Assembly (NCBI GenBank): GCA_001898835.1
Contig: MKVM01000001.1
Location: 124,001 to 188,000 of the forward strand
Source: Micrococcales bacterium 72-143
GTDB lineage: Bacteria > Actinomycetota > Actinomycetes > Actinomycetales > Microbacteriaceae
DNA: 64,000 nucleotides
Reading direction: 5' to 3'
Made by a program: the position numbers and the translations under genes
Shown here: piece after piece, positions 17,267 through 27,486 of the stretch
Position numbering within the stretch: the first letter of the stretch is position 1
Layout of the letters: each line of letters begins with the position of its first letter
The notes under the pieces: model-generated
Seen by the model: only the letters and a program-made list of their open reading frames with translations
What the model was told of the DNA's origin: nothing
The model's database searches: none

Positions 17267-19708
17267 TCAGCCGACGCTCGAGTAGGCGACGATGCCGCGT
17301 CGCACGGAGTCGATGGCGGTGCGCGCGGTGCGCCCGAGCGGTCCGTCGGCGACGAGCGACAGCTGGTCGAGGAGGTCGATGACCTGCTTCATCCAGCGCA
17401 CGAAGTCGCCTGCGGCGAGGTCGGTGTCGCGCAGCACCTGGTCGAGGCGCCCGCCCTGGGCCCAGCGGTGGGTGGCGGTCGCGAGCGCGGCGGAGAGCGG
17501 GCCGGTCTCGGGGAGGCGGCGCTCCTCTTCGAGCGTGCTGAGCATCGACCAACGCTGCTCGGTGGCCTCGAAGAGCTCGCGGAACCGACCGCGCGGGAAG
17601 TCGCGGACGATGCCGGCGTCCTCGCGTCGCGGCTCGTAGACGAGCGCGCTCGCGAGGGCGGCGAGCGTCGGCGCATCCGCACCCTCCCACGCTCCCGACC
17701 GCAGGCACTCGGCCACGAGCAGGTCCCGCTCGCCGTAGATGCGGCGCAGCTGCCTGCCGGGAGCCGCGACGCCGAGCCGTCCGTGCTCGTCGCGCTCGAG
17801 GTAGCCGAGGTCGAGCAGCAGTTCCGTGATGCGATCGAAGACCTGCGCGACGGCGCCTGTGCGCCCGCGCACCTGGCTGGCCAGGCGCTCCGTGTCGCGC
17901 TTCAGCCGGAACCAGCGCTCCGCCCAGCGGGCGTGCGCCTCGCGGTCGTTGCAGGCGTGGCAGGGGTGCTGCTTCATCCGCCGTCGCAGCTGCTCGATCT
18001 GCCGCTGGCGCCGCTCCCGCTCACCGCGTGAGCCCTCGTGGGCGCGCGACTGCTTGCGCTCGAGGTCGCTCAGCTCGCGACGGATGCCGGCGTACTCGCC
18101 GAAGTCACCCAGGTGGCAGCGCATCGCCTCCGCGTAGCCGGCGAGCGACTTCTCCTGCTCGCGGATCTTGCGGGCCAGGTCGACGACGGCGCGGTCCGCC
18201 TGGAACTGGGCGAAGGAGCTCTCCAGGATCTCGCGCGTGCGCTCCCGGCCGAACTGCTCGATGAGGTTGACGGCCATGTTGTAGGTGGGCCGGAAGCTCG
18301 AGTTGAGGGGGTAGCTGCGGCGGGAGGCGAGCTGCGCCACGGCCTGCGGGTCGAGCCCGGCGCCCCACTGGATGACCGAGTGCCCCTCGACGTCGATGCC
18401 GCGGCGTCCGGCGCGGCCGGTGAGCTGTGTGTACTCCCCTGGCGTGATCGGCACCCGCGTCTCGCCGTTGAACTTCTCGAGCTTCTCGAGCACGACGGTC
18501 CGCGCGGGCATGTTGATGCCGAGGGCGAGGGTCTCGGTCGCGAAGACCGCCTTCAGGAGCTTGCGCTGGAAGAGCTCCTCGACGACCTCCTTGAAGGTCG
18601 GGATGAGCCCCGCGTGGTGGGCCGCGATGCCGCGCTCGAGCCCCTCGAGCCACGAGAAGTAGCCCAGGACGCCGAGGTCCTCGTCGCGGAGGCCCGCGCA
18701 GCGCTCCTCCACGCGGTGGCGGATCTCGTCCCGCTCCCAGCGCTCGGTGAGGCGCACATCCGAGCGCAGTACCTGCTCGACCGCCTGGTCGCATCCGTTG
18801 CGGCTGAACACGAAGAAGATGGCCGGCAGCAGGTGGCGGTCCTCGAGCAGACGCACCACCTCCGGGCGCGAGATGCGGTCGCGGAGCACCTCGCCCTTGC
18901 GCTGGTGACGGCCCGGATGCGGCCCGCGGTAGGTGCCCGCCCCGCGCCCGCCGGCGATCGCGAGGCGCGCGAGCTCGGGATTGACGCGCGGCGGGGCGTC
19001 GGGCGACTGCGCGCCGTCGAAGAGGTCGGCGAGCTTGCCGCGCACCAGCACGTGCTGCTCGAGCGGCACGGGGCGCCGCTCCGAGACGATCACGTCGGTG
19101 TCGCCGCGCACCGCCTGCAGCCAGTCGCCGAACTCCTCGGCGTTCGACACCGTGGCGGAGAGCGACACCATCCGCACCTCGCGCGGGAGGTGGATGATGA
19201 CCTCCTCCCACACGGCCCCGCGGAAGCGGTCGGCGAGGTAGTGCACCTCGTCCATGACGACGTAGGCGAGGTCGGTGAGCAGCGGCGAGTCCGCGTAGAG
19301 CATGTTGCGCAGCACCTCGGTCGTCATGACGACGATGCGGGCACCCGAGTTGATGTTGGTGTCGCCCGTCAGCAGGCCGACGTTCGCCGCGCCGTGCTCG
19401 GATGCGAGCTCCGCGTACTTCTGGTTGCTGAGGGCCTTCATCGGCGTCGTGTAGAACGCCTTGGCGGAGCGCTCGGCGAGGGCGAGGTGCACCGCGAACT
19501 CGGCCACGATCGTCTTGCCCGCGCCCGTCGGCGCGGCCACGAGCACGCTCCGCCCCTCCTCGAGGGAACGGCACGCCTCCACCTGGAAGTCGTCGAGCTC
19601 CACGGGGAGGCGGGCGCGGAAAACCTCGAGCTCGGGCGTGCGCGCGCGTGCCCGGAACGCCGCATAGCGCTCCGCGGGCGAGAGCTCGGCCCCGTCGGAT
19701 GCGTTCAT
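17267..19708 (-). CDS. helY: Ski2/Mtr4-like DEAD-box RNA helicase (HelY)
   Basis: An 813 aa superfamily 2 helicase. Motif I is APTGAGKT near residue 53, the Walker B box is DEVHYL, motif III is SLSATVSN, and motif VI is QLTGRAGRRGID. A C-terminal region contains CHACNDREAHARWAERWFRL and the DSHCT-like end. Such proteins are thought to remodel or unwind structured RNA, perhaps in RNA decay. It is somewhat shorter than the roughly 900 aa mycobacterial HelY. The ATG at 19708 overlaps the tatC TGA by 4 nt, so it is the last-but-one gene of the pafB-pafC-tatA-tatC-helY-lnt string. Confidence 0.93.
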   Translation of the reverse strand: MNASDGAELSPAERYAAFRARARTPELEVFRARLPVELDDFQVEACRSLEEGRSVLVAAPTGAGKTIVAEFAVHLALAERSAKAFYTTPMKALSNQKYAELASEHGAANVGLLTGDTNINSGARIVVMTTEVLRNMLYADSPLLTDLAYVVMDEVHYLADRFRGAVWEEVIIHLPREVRMVSLSATVSNAEEFGDWLQAVRGDTDVIVSERRPVPLEQHVLVRGKLADLFDGAQSPDAPPRVNPELARLAIAGGRGAGTYRGPHPGRHQRKGEVLRDRISRPEVVRLLEDRHLLPAIFFVFSRNGCDQAVEQVLRSDVRLTERWERDEIRHRVEERCAGLRDEDLGVLGYFSWLEGLERGIAAHHAGLIPTFKEVVEELFQRKLLKAVFATETLALGINMPARTVVLEKLEKFNGETRVPITPGEYTQLTGRAGRRGIDVEGHSVIQWGAGLDPQAVAQLASRRSYPLNSSFRPTYNMAVNLIEQFGRERTREILESSFAQFQADRAVVDLARKIREQEKSLAGYAEAMRCHLGDFGEYAGIRRELSDLERKQSRAHEGSRGERERRQRQIEQLRRRMKQHPCHACNDREAHARWAERWFRLKRDTERLASQVRGRTGAVAQVFDRITELLLDLGYLERDEHGRLGVAAPGRQLRRIYGERDLLVAECLRSGAWEGADAPTLAALASALVYEPRREDAGIVRDFPRGRFRELFEATEQRWSMLSTLEEERRLPETGPLSAALATATHRWAQGGRLDQVLRDTDLAAGDFVRWMKQVIDLLDQLSLVADGPLGRTARTAIDSVRRGIVAYSSVG

Positions 19709-20595
19709 GCGCCGCTCAGGCCGGCGTCCGCCTCGAAGGCGGCCTGCCGTCGCGCCGCCAGCCGGTCGTGCCAGAGCGCGACCCCGACGGCCCCGAAGTA
19801 GAGCACCACCATGGGGAGGGCGAGCAGCAGCATCGAGATCGGGTCGGCGGCGGGCGTCGCCATCGCGGTGAACACCACGATGATGAGCACCGCCCAGCGC
19901 CAGCCGCGCAGGATCGTCGAGCCCATGAGCACGCCCGCGAAGTTCAGCAGCACGAGGAACACCGGCATGACGAACGCGATGCCCGTCGCGAGCAGCAGCT
20001 TGAGGATGAAGTCGACGTACGTCTTCGTGTCGTAGAGCTGCGAGGCGCCCGGCGGCACGAAGGTGAACATGAACTCGATGATGCGCGGCAGCACCACCCA
20101 CCCCGCGGCGCATCCGAGCAGGAACAGCGGCACGGCCGAGAAGAAGAAGCCGAAGACGTACCTCCGCTCCCGGCGGGTGAGCCCGGGCACGAAGAACGCG
20201 AAGATCTGATACAGCCAGACGGGGCTCGACACGATGATGCCCACCACGAGCGACACCTGGAACTGGATGTCGAGCGCACCCGTGAGGCTCGAGAAGTTGA
20301 GCGTGATCTTCTCCGGGTCGAGGCCCAGCTGATCGGCGATGTGGAAGACGGGCCCCGAGATGGCCGCCCAGGTGCCACGGCCGGCCAGCGCCTCGGAGGC
20401 GCCCGGGACGACCGGGTCGATCAGGTCGCCGAACCAGCTGAGGTCGTAGACCATCCAGCCGAGCACGAGCCCGACGAGGATCGCCACCCCGGCGCGGGTG
20501 AGCCGCTTGCGCAGCTCGATGAGGTGCTCCGCGAGCGACATCCGCCGCTCGGGGTTGCTCTTGCGCGGATTCGCTCGGGCCGTGCCGCCGGCCAC
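19705..20595 (-). CDS. tatC: Sec-independent protein translocase TatC
   Basis: Receptor subunit of the twin-arginine translocon. 296 aa with six transmembrane helices and the conserved N-terminal signature MSLAEHLIELRKRL. I start at the GTG at 20595, 4 nt after the tatA stop, because actinobacterial TatC usually has a short basic extension (NPERRMSLAEHL); an ATG at 20541 would begin directly at MSLAEHL and is the alternative. A conserved PGLTRRERRYV segment and LPMVVLYFGAVGVA near the end support the call. No tatB is adjacent. Confidence 0.95.
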   Translation of the reverse strand: MAGGTARANPRKSNPERRMSLAEHLIELRKRLTRAGVAILVGLVLGWMVYDLSWFGDLIDPVVPGASEALAGRGTWAAISGPVFHIADQLGLDPEKITLNFSSLTGALDIQFQVSLVVGIIVSSPVWLYQIFAFFVPGLTRRERRYVFGFFFSAVPLFLLGCAAGWVVLPRIIEFMFTFVPPGASQLYDTKTYVDFILKLLLATGIAFVMPVFLVLLNFAGVLMGSTILRGWRWAVLIIVVFTAMATPAADPISMLLLALPMVVLYFGAVGVALWHDRLAARRQAAFEADAGLSGA

Positions 20596-20599
20596 GCGC

Positions 20600-20833
20600 C
20601 TACGACTTGTCGTTCGGCGAGGCGTCCGTCGCCTTGGGGGCCTCGCCGGCCTCCGCGTTCGTGGTGCCCGACGAGGTCTCGTCGGACTTGACCTCGTTGC
20701 GGAAGATCTTGATCGACTGGCCGAGGCTCTTCGACAGGGCCGGGAGGCGCGTCGCACCGAACAGCACGAGGACGACGAGCAGGATGATCACCCAGGTCCA
20801 CGGCTGGTTCCAGAAGAGCGGGTGGATGAACAT
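20600..20833 (-). CDS. tatA: Twin-arginine translocase subunit TatA
   Basis: 77 aa. One transmembrane helix (about 10-25), the hinge FGATRLPALSKSLGQS and an amphipathic helix (IKIFRNEVKSDE) followed by a polar acidic tail, the standard TatA layout. It forms the translocation pore with TatC for folded proteins. The ATG at 20833 has GAGGA seven nt upstream. A GTG at 20839 also lies in frame but would sit directly on that ribosome-binding site, so I reject it. Gap to pafC is 37 nt. Confidence 0.93.
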   Translation of the reverse strand: MFIHPLFWNQPWTWVIILLVVLVLFGATRLPALSKSLGQSIKIFRNEVKSDETSSGTTNAEAGEAPKATDASPNDKS

Positions 20834-20870
20834 GAGCACGTCCTCGTCGTCGGATGCGGTTGCGCCCAGT

Positions 20871-21869
20871 CTACGCGTAGCGGCTGAGCCCCGCCGCAGC
20901 CCACTCCGCGACGGCCCGCCTGGCCTGGTCGGGGGCGACGACCCGGACGGTGCCCGGCATCCCCGCGATGAGCCGCTTGAGGCCGTGGTAGTGCGAGACG
21001 CGCAACGTCGTGCGGATGCGGTCGCCCACCTCGGTCGTGAGGGCGCCGTCCGGGATGTAGTCGGCGAGCAGCCCGACCACCTCCGGCGTGGCCTCGATCG
21101 TCACCTCGAGATCCTCAGCGGACGGCTCGAAGAGCGTGTCGGGCAGGCGGACCTCGGAGGCGTCGTGCTCGATCGGGAGCTCCGTGACGACCATGTCGCT
21201 CATCCGGTCGAAGCGGAAGGTGCGCAGCGCCCGGCGCAGGTGGCACCAGCCGCGCAGGTACCAGTCGGAGTCGATCGACTCGACCCGAAGCGGATCCACG
21301 TCGCGCTCCTCCCGCTCGCCGCGCGAGTTGAGGTACGCGAACCGCACGCGCCTGCCCTCGGCGACCGCGCGCTGCACGAGACCCAGCACCTCGCTGTCGG
21401 GCCCGCCCGCCACCGCGAGCTGGCTGGGCGTGCCCGAGGCCCCGCGCGAGAGCTTCTCGACGAGCCCGCGGATGGCGGCGCGGTCGGCGTTCTCGGGGAG
21501 CGACTGCAGGTACTGCAGGCCCGCGATCAGGGCCGCGGCCTCGCGCGCGGACAGCCGCGGCGCCTCGTCGATCGCGACGTGCTGGGTGATCGCGATCTCG
21601 TCGTCCTGCTCGAAGGCGTCCCAGTCGATGTCGAAGAGGTCCTCGTGCTGGTAGGTCGCCGTCGAGCCGGGCACGCCGCTCATCGCGACGAGCGAGACCG
21701 AGGCGCGGATGTCGTCCTCGCTCACCCCGAAGTGCGCGGCCGCCTCCTGCACGCTCACCCGGTCGTGCTCGAGCAGCCACGGCACGAGGGCGAGCAGGAA
21801 GGCGAGCTTGTCGCGCGAGCCGGGCGGCGGGACCGAGCGCGCGGGGGTGCGATGCCGCTTGTCAGCCAT
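20871..21869 (-). CDS. pafC: WYL-domain DNA-damage regulator PafC
   Basis: A 332 aa protein of the PafC family. An N-terminal winged-HTH (VSVQEAAAHFGVSEDDI) precedes a WYL domain (about 150-230; VRFAYLNSRGE, DWYLRGWCHLRRALRTFRFDRM) and a WCX C-terminus. In mycobacteria PafB and PafC form the transcriptional activator of the LexA-independent DNA damage response. The ATG overlaps the pafB stop by 8 nt. It sits just upstream of tatA, as in mycobacteria. This genome region therefore encodes a LexA-independent damage regulator in addition to the LexA-box-controlled mutasome at 32.9 kb. Confidence 0.93.
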   Translation of the reverse strand: MADKRHRTPARSVPPPGSRDKLAFLLALVPWLLEHDRVSVQEAAAHFGVSEDDIRASVSLVAMSGVPGSTATYQHEDLFDIDWDAFEQDDEIAITQHVAIDEAPRLSAREAAALIAGLQYLQSLPENADRAAIRGLVEKLSRGASGTPSQLAVAGGPDSEVLGLVQRAVAEGRRVRFAYLNSRGEREERDVDPLRVESIDSDWYLRGWCHLRRALRTFRFDRMSDMVVTELPIEHDASEVRLPDTLFEPSAEDLEVTIEATPEVVGLLADYIPDGALTTEVGDRIRTTLRVSHYHGLKRLIAGMPGTVRVVAPDQARRAVAEWAAAGLSRYA

Positions 21870-22857
21870 GGTCGGCCACCGTCCTCTCGAGTCGCTCGAT
21901 CACGGCGGCGCGCAGCGCCGGAGGCTCGACGACGAGCACCTCGGGGCCGAAGCCGGCGAGCTCGTCGGCGAGGATCGCGAGGTCCACGAAGTGGACCCGC
22001 AGGATGCCGGGGGCGATCTCCTCGGTGCCGCGGCGGTGCGCGAGACGCAGCGCCGCATCCGAGCCCGCCCGCACCTCGATGTCGGCGATCCCCCGCTGCC
22101 AGACCTTTTCGAGCTCGGCGAGCGAACGGGCGGTGTGGTCGCCCGGGCGCTCGGGTGCGGCCTTGCCTGGGGTCACCTTGCCGACGATCCGCCGCAGCAG
22201 GAAGGTCTTGCGCTCCCCCGTCGCGACCTCCTCGGCGGAGAGGTGCCAGCGCCCGTCGTACTGCACGAGCGCGAGCGGGATCACCTCGCGCGTGCGGGCG
22301 CGGGCCTCGCCCGGCTTCAGGTAGTCGAAGCGCACGAGCTGACGGCGGTCGATCACCTGGGTCAGGGGCTCGAACGCCGCGTCGCGCAGCCGCAGCCGCG
22401 GGGCGTAGCCGAGCACGGGCTCGTCCGCCGAGATGCCGAGGGCGCGCAGCTTCACGAGCGCGCGCCGCGACTCGGCGTTGAGGGAGCCCTCGCGCCAGGC
22501 CATCGCGGCGAGCCCGAGCAGGGCCACCTCGTCCGAGTCGAAGCGGATGTCGTCGGGCAGCTCGTAGGCGCCCTTCGGGATGCGGTAGCGCAGGTTGTGG
22601 TTGTCGCCCGGCTCGCCGAGCGGCTCGATCGTCTCGAGGGGTACCCCGAGCTCTCGGATGTCGTCCTTGTCGCGCTCGAACTGCCGCTCGAGGTTCGCGT
22701 TGTCGCCACCCGGCACGTAGCGCTGCGCATAGCCGCGCACGCTCGACAGGATCTCGGTCTTGGTGAGCCCCGACTCGGTCGCGAGCAGCGCGAGGACGAG
22801 GCTGAACAGCCGATCCTCGACGGGAACCGGGGCGGGGGCGGGGTTCGCGCTCGTGAT
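21862..22857 (-). CDS. pafB: WYL-domain DNA-damage regulator PafB, apparent ATC start
   Basis: A 331 aa partner of PafC. Homology begins at VEDRLFSLVLALLATESGLTKTEI with a helix-turn-helix, followed by a WYL domain (LVRFDYLKPGEA, DGRWHLSAEE) and a C-terminal WCX region. No ATG, GTG or TTG lies in frame between the FKBP-like stop (22863) and this conserved start. The next in-frame GTG would delete the first 40 residues, and the nearest upstream start lies about 210 nt back inside the FKBP-like gene. An ATC at 22857 gives MTSANPAPAPVPVEDR, a usual length for the family. Either ATC is used, or the base is an ATG read wrongly. The gap to the preceding gene is 5 nt. Confidence 0.85.
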   Translation of the reverse strand: MTSANPAPAPVPVEDRLFSLVLALLATESGLTKTEILSSVRGYAQRYVPGGDNANLERQFERDKDDIRELGVPLETIEPLGEPGDNHNLRYRIPKGAYELPDDIRFDSDEVALLGLAAMAWREGSLNAESRRALVKLRALGISADEPVLGYAPRLRLRDAAFEPLTQVIDRRQLVRFDYLKPGEARARTREVIPLALVQYDGRWHLSAEEVATGERKTFLLRRIVGKVTPGKAAPERPGDHTARSLAELEKVWQRGIADIEVRAGSDAALRLAHRRGTEEIAPGILRVHFVDLAILADELAGFGPEVLVVEPPALRAAVIERLERTVADHG

Positions 22858-22862
22858 GGGTC

Positions 22863-23855
22863 TTACTTCGTCGCGGGGAAGGTCTGGATGCCGAGCACGT
22901 CGATGACGTAGACCGTCGCCTCGGTGGAGTCGCCCTTCGGCGCGATGACCGTGATCACCTGCGAGCCGACGGGCGTGCCGACGAGCGCGTCGAGCAGCAC
23001 GGCCGGAACCGCCTGGTCGCCCTCGTCGGTGAGCACGAGCGTGCTGGGCGTGCCGCCCACATCCCACGTGGACGACTTCTGGCTGATGGTGGCGTCGTCA
23101 CCGGTCGGCCAGCTCCAACTCGCCACCTGGAGCACCGCGAGGTCGCCCTTCGCGAGCCGGGCACCCGAGCCGAGCTTGATCGTCGCCGTGCGGTCCTTGG
23201 AGGGCACCTTGATGCCGGAGGGCACCGTGATGCCCACCGTGCCGTCGGGGGCGGTCACGACGACCGGCATGCCGTCCTGCGGGAGCTGGTTCAGGCCGTC
23301 CGCCTTGCCGGGGAAGACCTCCTGCACGTCGATGACGACCACGATCGTGTGGTCGTCGTCGCTGATGCCGACGCTCGAGAGGTCGAGCCCCGAGTCGAGA
23401 GCGGTGGTGGTGAGCGCGATGCGCTGACCGGGCTGGGCGCAGACGAGCGAGGTCGCGAGCGAGCCGACCTCCTTCTGCTGTGCAGAGGTCTTGAGGCCGG
23501 CGCGGAACCGCACGCCCTGGGTGCCGTCGAACTTCGTCTCGAGCAGCTGGGTGCCGGTCGCGCCGTCGTAGATCGCCGCGTCGAAGTCGACCGTCATGCC
23601 CTTCCGCGCGACGAGGCCCTTCCCCTCCTCGAGCACGCTGCGCTGGGGCTGGGGCGACACGAGGGGCGCCGGCACCTCGACCTTCGGGGCCGACCCGACC
23701 TCGCCCGTGGCGGTGACGAGCGACGACGCGTTGCCGGAGGCCAGAGCCGGAGTGCACGCCGTCACGTCGTCGGGCGAGGCGGCGCATCCGACGAGCGCGG
23801 CGGAGAGCACCGTCACGAGGGCGACGGAGCTGACGAGCGCGGAGGTACGGCGCAC
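22863..23855 (-). CDS. FKBP-type peptidyl-prolyl isomerase-like lipoprotein (two tandem domains)
   Basis: 330 aa. Signal peptide with lipobox (LSAALVGC) near residue 22. Two FKBP-like modules follow: residues about 70-190 (KGMTVDFDAAIYDGATGTQL, LATSLVCAQPGQRI) and about 215-325 (GDLAVLQVASWSWPTGD, LLDALVGTPVGSQVITVIAP). This tandem arrangement is common in actinobacteria. The first module is divergent at positions that usually form the hydrophobic active site, so it may act as a chaperone. The start GTG at 23855 follows AGGAAAG. It precedes pafB, though unrelated in function. Confidence 0.82.
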   Translation of the reverse strand: MRRTSALVSSVALVTVLSAALVGCAASPDDVTACTPALASGNASSLVTATGEVGSAPKVEVPAPLVSPQPQRSVLEEGKGLVARKGMTVDFDAAIYDGATGTQLLETKFDGTQGVRFRAGLKTSAQQKEVGSLATSLVCAQPGQRIALTTTALDSGLDLSSVGISDDDHTIVVVIDVQEVFPGKADGLNQLPQDGMPVVVTAPDGTVGITVPSGIKVPSKDRTATIKLGSGARLAKGDLAVLQVASWSWPTGDDATISQKSSTWDVGGTPSTLVLTDEGDQAVPAVLLDALVGTPVGSQVITVIAPKGDSTEATVYVIDVLGIQTFPATK

Positions 23856-23907
23856 GATGCCTACTTTCCTGACAGGCGGCGAAGGGGATGCACGAGGCGA
23901 GACGAGT

Positions 23908-25632
<1,725 letters not shown>

Positions 25633-25675
25633 CTATCCTGAGACGGACGCCCGGCAGGGGCGGAGAGGCGGAGCG

Positions 25676-26527
25676 GTGCAGGCAGAGGACGACTGGGGTC
25701 AGGGCGGATCGACGCTCGTCGTGGCCTTCGAGGGCTGGAACGACGCGGGTGAGGCGGCGTCGACCGCCGTGCGCGGCCTCCGCGACCAGCTCGGCCTCGT
25801 CCCACTCGTCGAGGTGGAGCCCGAGGACTACTTCGACTACCAGTTCAACCGGCCGGTGAGCACCTTCGACGAGAAGGGCGAGCGGGTTCTCACCTGGCCC
25901 AGCGTCATCCTGTCGGGGCCCGTCGACGGCACACCGGGCATCCACGTGCTCCTCGGGACGGAGCCCTCGCGCGGCTGGAAGACCTTCGCCGAGGAGGTGC
26001 TCGACGCGGTCGCGGTCGCGGGTGTCGAGCGCATCGTGTTCCTCGGGGCGATGCTCGCCGACGTGCCGCACACCCGGCCGATCGCGGTCTTCGCGTCGAG
26101 CGAGAGCGCATCCGTGCGGGAGCGCTTCGAGCTGGAGCGCTCGAGTTACGAAGGTCCCGTCGGCATCATCTCGGTGCTCGCGGACGCCGCCGAGCAGGCC
26201 GGCATCCCGACCGTCTCGATCTGGGCATCGGTGCCCCACTACGTGCACAACGCGCCCTCGCCGAAGGCGACGCTCGCCCTCATCGAGCGGCTCGAGGACT
26301 TCCTCGACCTGACCGTCGCGCGCGGCTCGCTCGCCGAGGACGCGGAGGCCTGGGAGCGCGGCATCGACGAGCTCGCGAGCGACGACGACGACATGACCGC
26401 CTACATCGAGCAGCTCGAGCAGGCGCGTGACACGGTCGACTCCCCCGAGGCATCCGGCGAGGCGATCGCGGAGGAGTTCGAGCGCTACCTGCGCAAGCGC
26501 GACGGCGACCAGCCGCCGACGCCGTAG
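25676..26527 (+). CDS. PAC2-family protein (proteasome assembly chaperone-like)
   Basis: 283 aa. The fold-family signature is clear: VVAFEGWNDAGEAASTA near residue 17, FLGAMLADVPHTRP, and IWASVPHYVHNAPSPKATLA. Family members occur widely in actinobacteria and their function is unknown, though their eukaryotic namesakes help assemble proteasomes. The GTG at 25676 is preceded by a GGAGAGGCGGAG site. A TATCCT element at 25633-25638 may be its -10. The C-terminal 50 residues are acidic. Confidence 0.88.
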   Translation: MQAEDDWGQGGSTLVVAFEGWNDAGEAASTAVRGLRDQLGLVPLVEVEPEDYFDYQFNRPVSTFDEKGERVLTWPSVILSGPVDGTPGIHVLLGTEPSRGWKTFAEEVLDAVAVAGVERIVFLGAMLADVPHTRPIAVFASSESASVRERFELERSSYEGPVGIISVLADAAEQAGIPTVSIWASVPHYVHNAPSPKATLALIERLEDFLDLTVARGSLAEDAEAWERGIDELASDDDDMTAYIEQLEQARDTVDSPEASGEAIAEEFERYLRKRDGDQPPTP

Positions 26528-26546
26528 GCACGGTCGCCGACGGGCG

Positions 26547-27416
26547 CTACGCCTGGAGCACGCCCGTCGCGAGCAGGGCGATGAGCGTGCCGCCGAGCAG
26601 GATGCGGTAGATCACGAACGGCAGGAACGACCGCTTCTCGAGGTAGCGCATGAGGAACGCGATGACGGCGAGACCGACGACGAACGCCACGACCGTCGCC
26701 GCGATCGTCGGACCGAGGCCGTAGCCCTCCCCGCACGCCGCGTCCACGCCGGGTTCGCAGCTGAGCGCCGTGTAGGTCTCGTAGAGGCCCGAGCCGAACA
26801 CCGCCGGTACCGCCAGCAGGAACGCGAAACGCGCCGCCGCGGGCCGCGTGTAGCCGAGCGCGAGCCCCGCGCTGATGGACGCGCCCGAGCGGCTCACGCC
26901 CGGGATGAGGGCGAGCATCTGTGCGAGCCCGATGAGGATGCCGTCACGGTAGCTCACGGCCTCGATGGCCTTCGTGCGACGCCCCAGCCGGTCCGCGAGC
27001 CACAGCAGGAGGCCGAACGCGATGAGCACGATCGCGACGATCCACAGGGAGCGCAGCGAGGTGCGGATGTACTTCTGCAGGAAGAACCCGACGAGCACGA
27101 TCGGCACGGTGCCGATGATGATGAGCCAGCCGAGCCGCACATCCGGGTCGCCCTTCTGGACACCCGCGGAGCGCTTGCCGCCGCCCCCGGGGAACAGTGC
27201 GCGGAACCACTTGCCGATGATGCGGGTGATGTCCTTCCAGAAGTAGATCAGCACCGCGGTCTCGGTGCCGAGCTGCGTGATCGCGGTGAAGGTGGCGCCC
27301 GGGTCGCCCCAGCCCACGAGGTCGCCGAAGATGCGCAGGTGCGCGCTCGACGAGATCGGCAGGAACTCGGTCAGGCCCTGGACGATGCCGAGGATGATCG
27401 CTTCGAGGAAGTCCAC
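26547..27416 (-). CDS. uppP: Undecaprenyl-diphosphatase
   Basis: A polytopic membrane enzyme (289 aa, about eight helices) that dephosphorylates undecaprenyl diphosphate so the lipid carrier can return to peptidoglycan synthesis. Both catalytic boxes are present: GIVQGLTEFLPISSSAHL and PGVSRSGAS. An insertion between helices contains GGGGKRSAGVQKGDPDV, which is not universal. The GTG start at 27416 sits 7 nt after a CAGAAT -10. Also known for bacitracin resistance in overexpression (family knowledge). Confidence 0.95.
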   Translation of the reverse strand: MDFLEAIILGIVQGLTEFLPISSSAHLRIFGDLVGWGDPGATFTAITQLGTETAVLIYFWKDITRIIGKWFRALFPGGGGKRSAGVQKGDPDVRLGWLIIIGTVPIVLVGFFLQKYIRTSLRSLWIVAIVLIAFGLLLWLADRLGRRTKAIEAVSYRDGILIGLAQMLALIPGVSRSGASISAGLALGYTRPAAARFAFLLAVPAVFGSGLYETYTALSCEPGVDAACGEGYGLGPTIAATVVAFVVGLAVIAFLMRYLEKRSFLPFVIYRILLGGTLIALLATGVLQA

Positions 27417-27486
27417 GGGGGTCGATTCTGTCAGGGGCGGAGGCGGATGCCGTCCGCCGCGCGGATGACGGGCCCGGGCGCGCTGC

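Noticed and set aside
20541-20541. ATG at 20541 as the start of TatC
   Set aside because: Kept as an alternative, but the basic NPERR extension before MSLAEHL is usual in actinobacterial TatC and the GTG at 20595 follows tatA closely.
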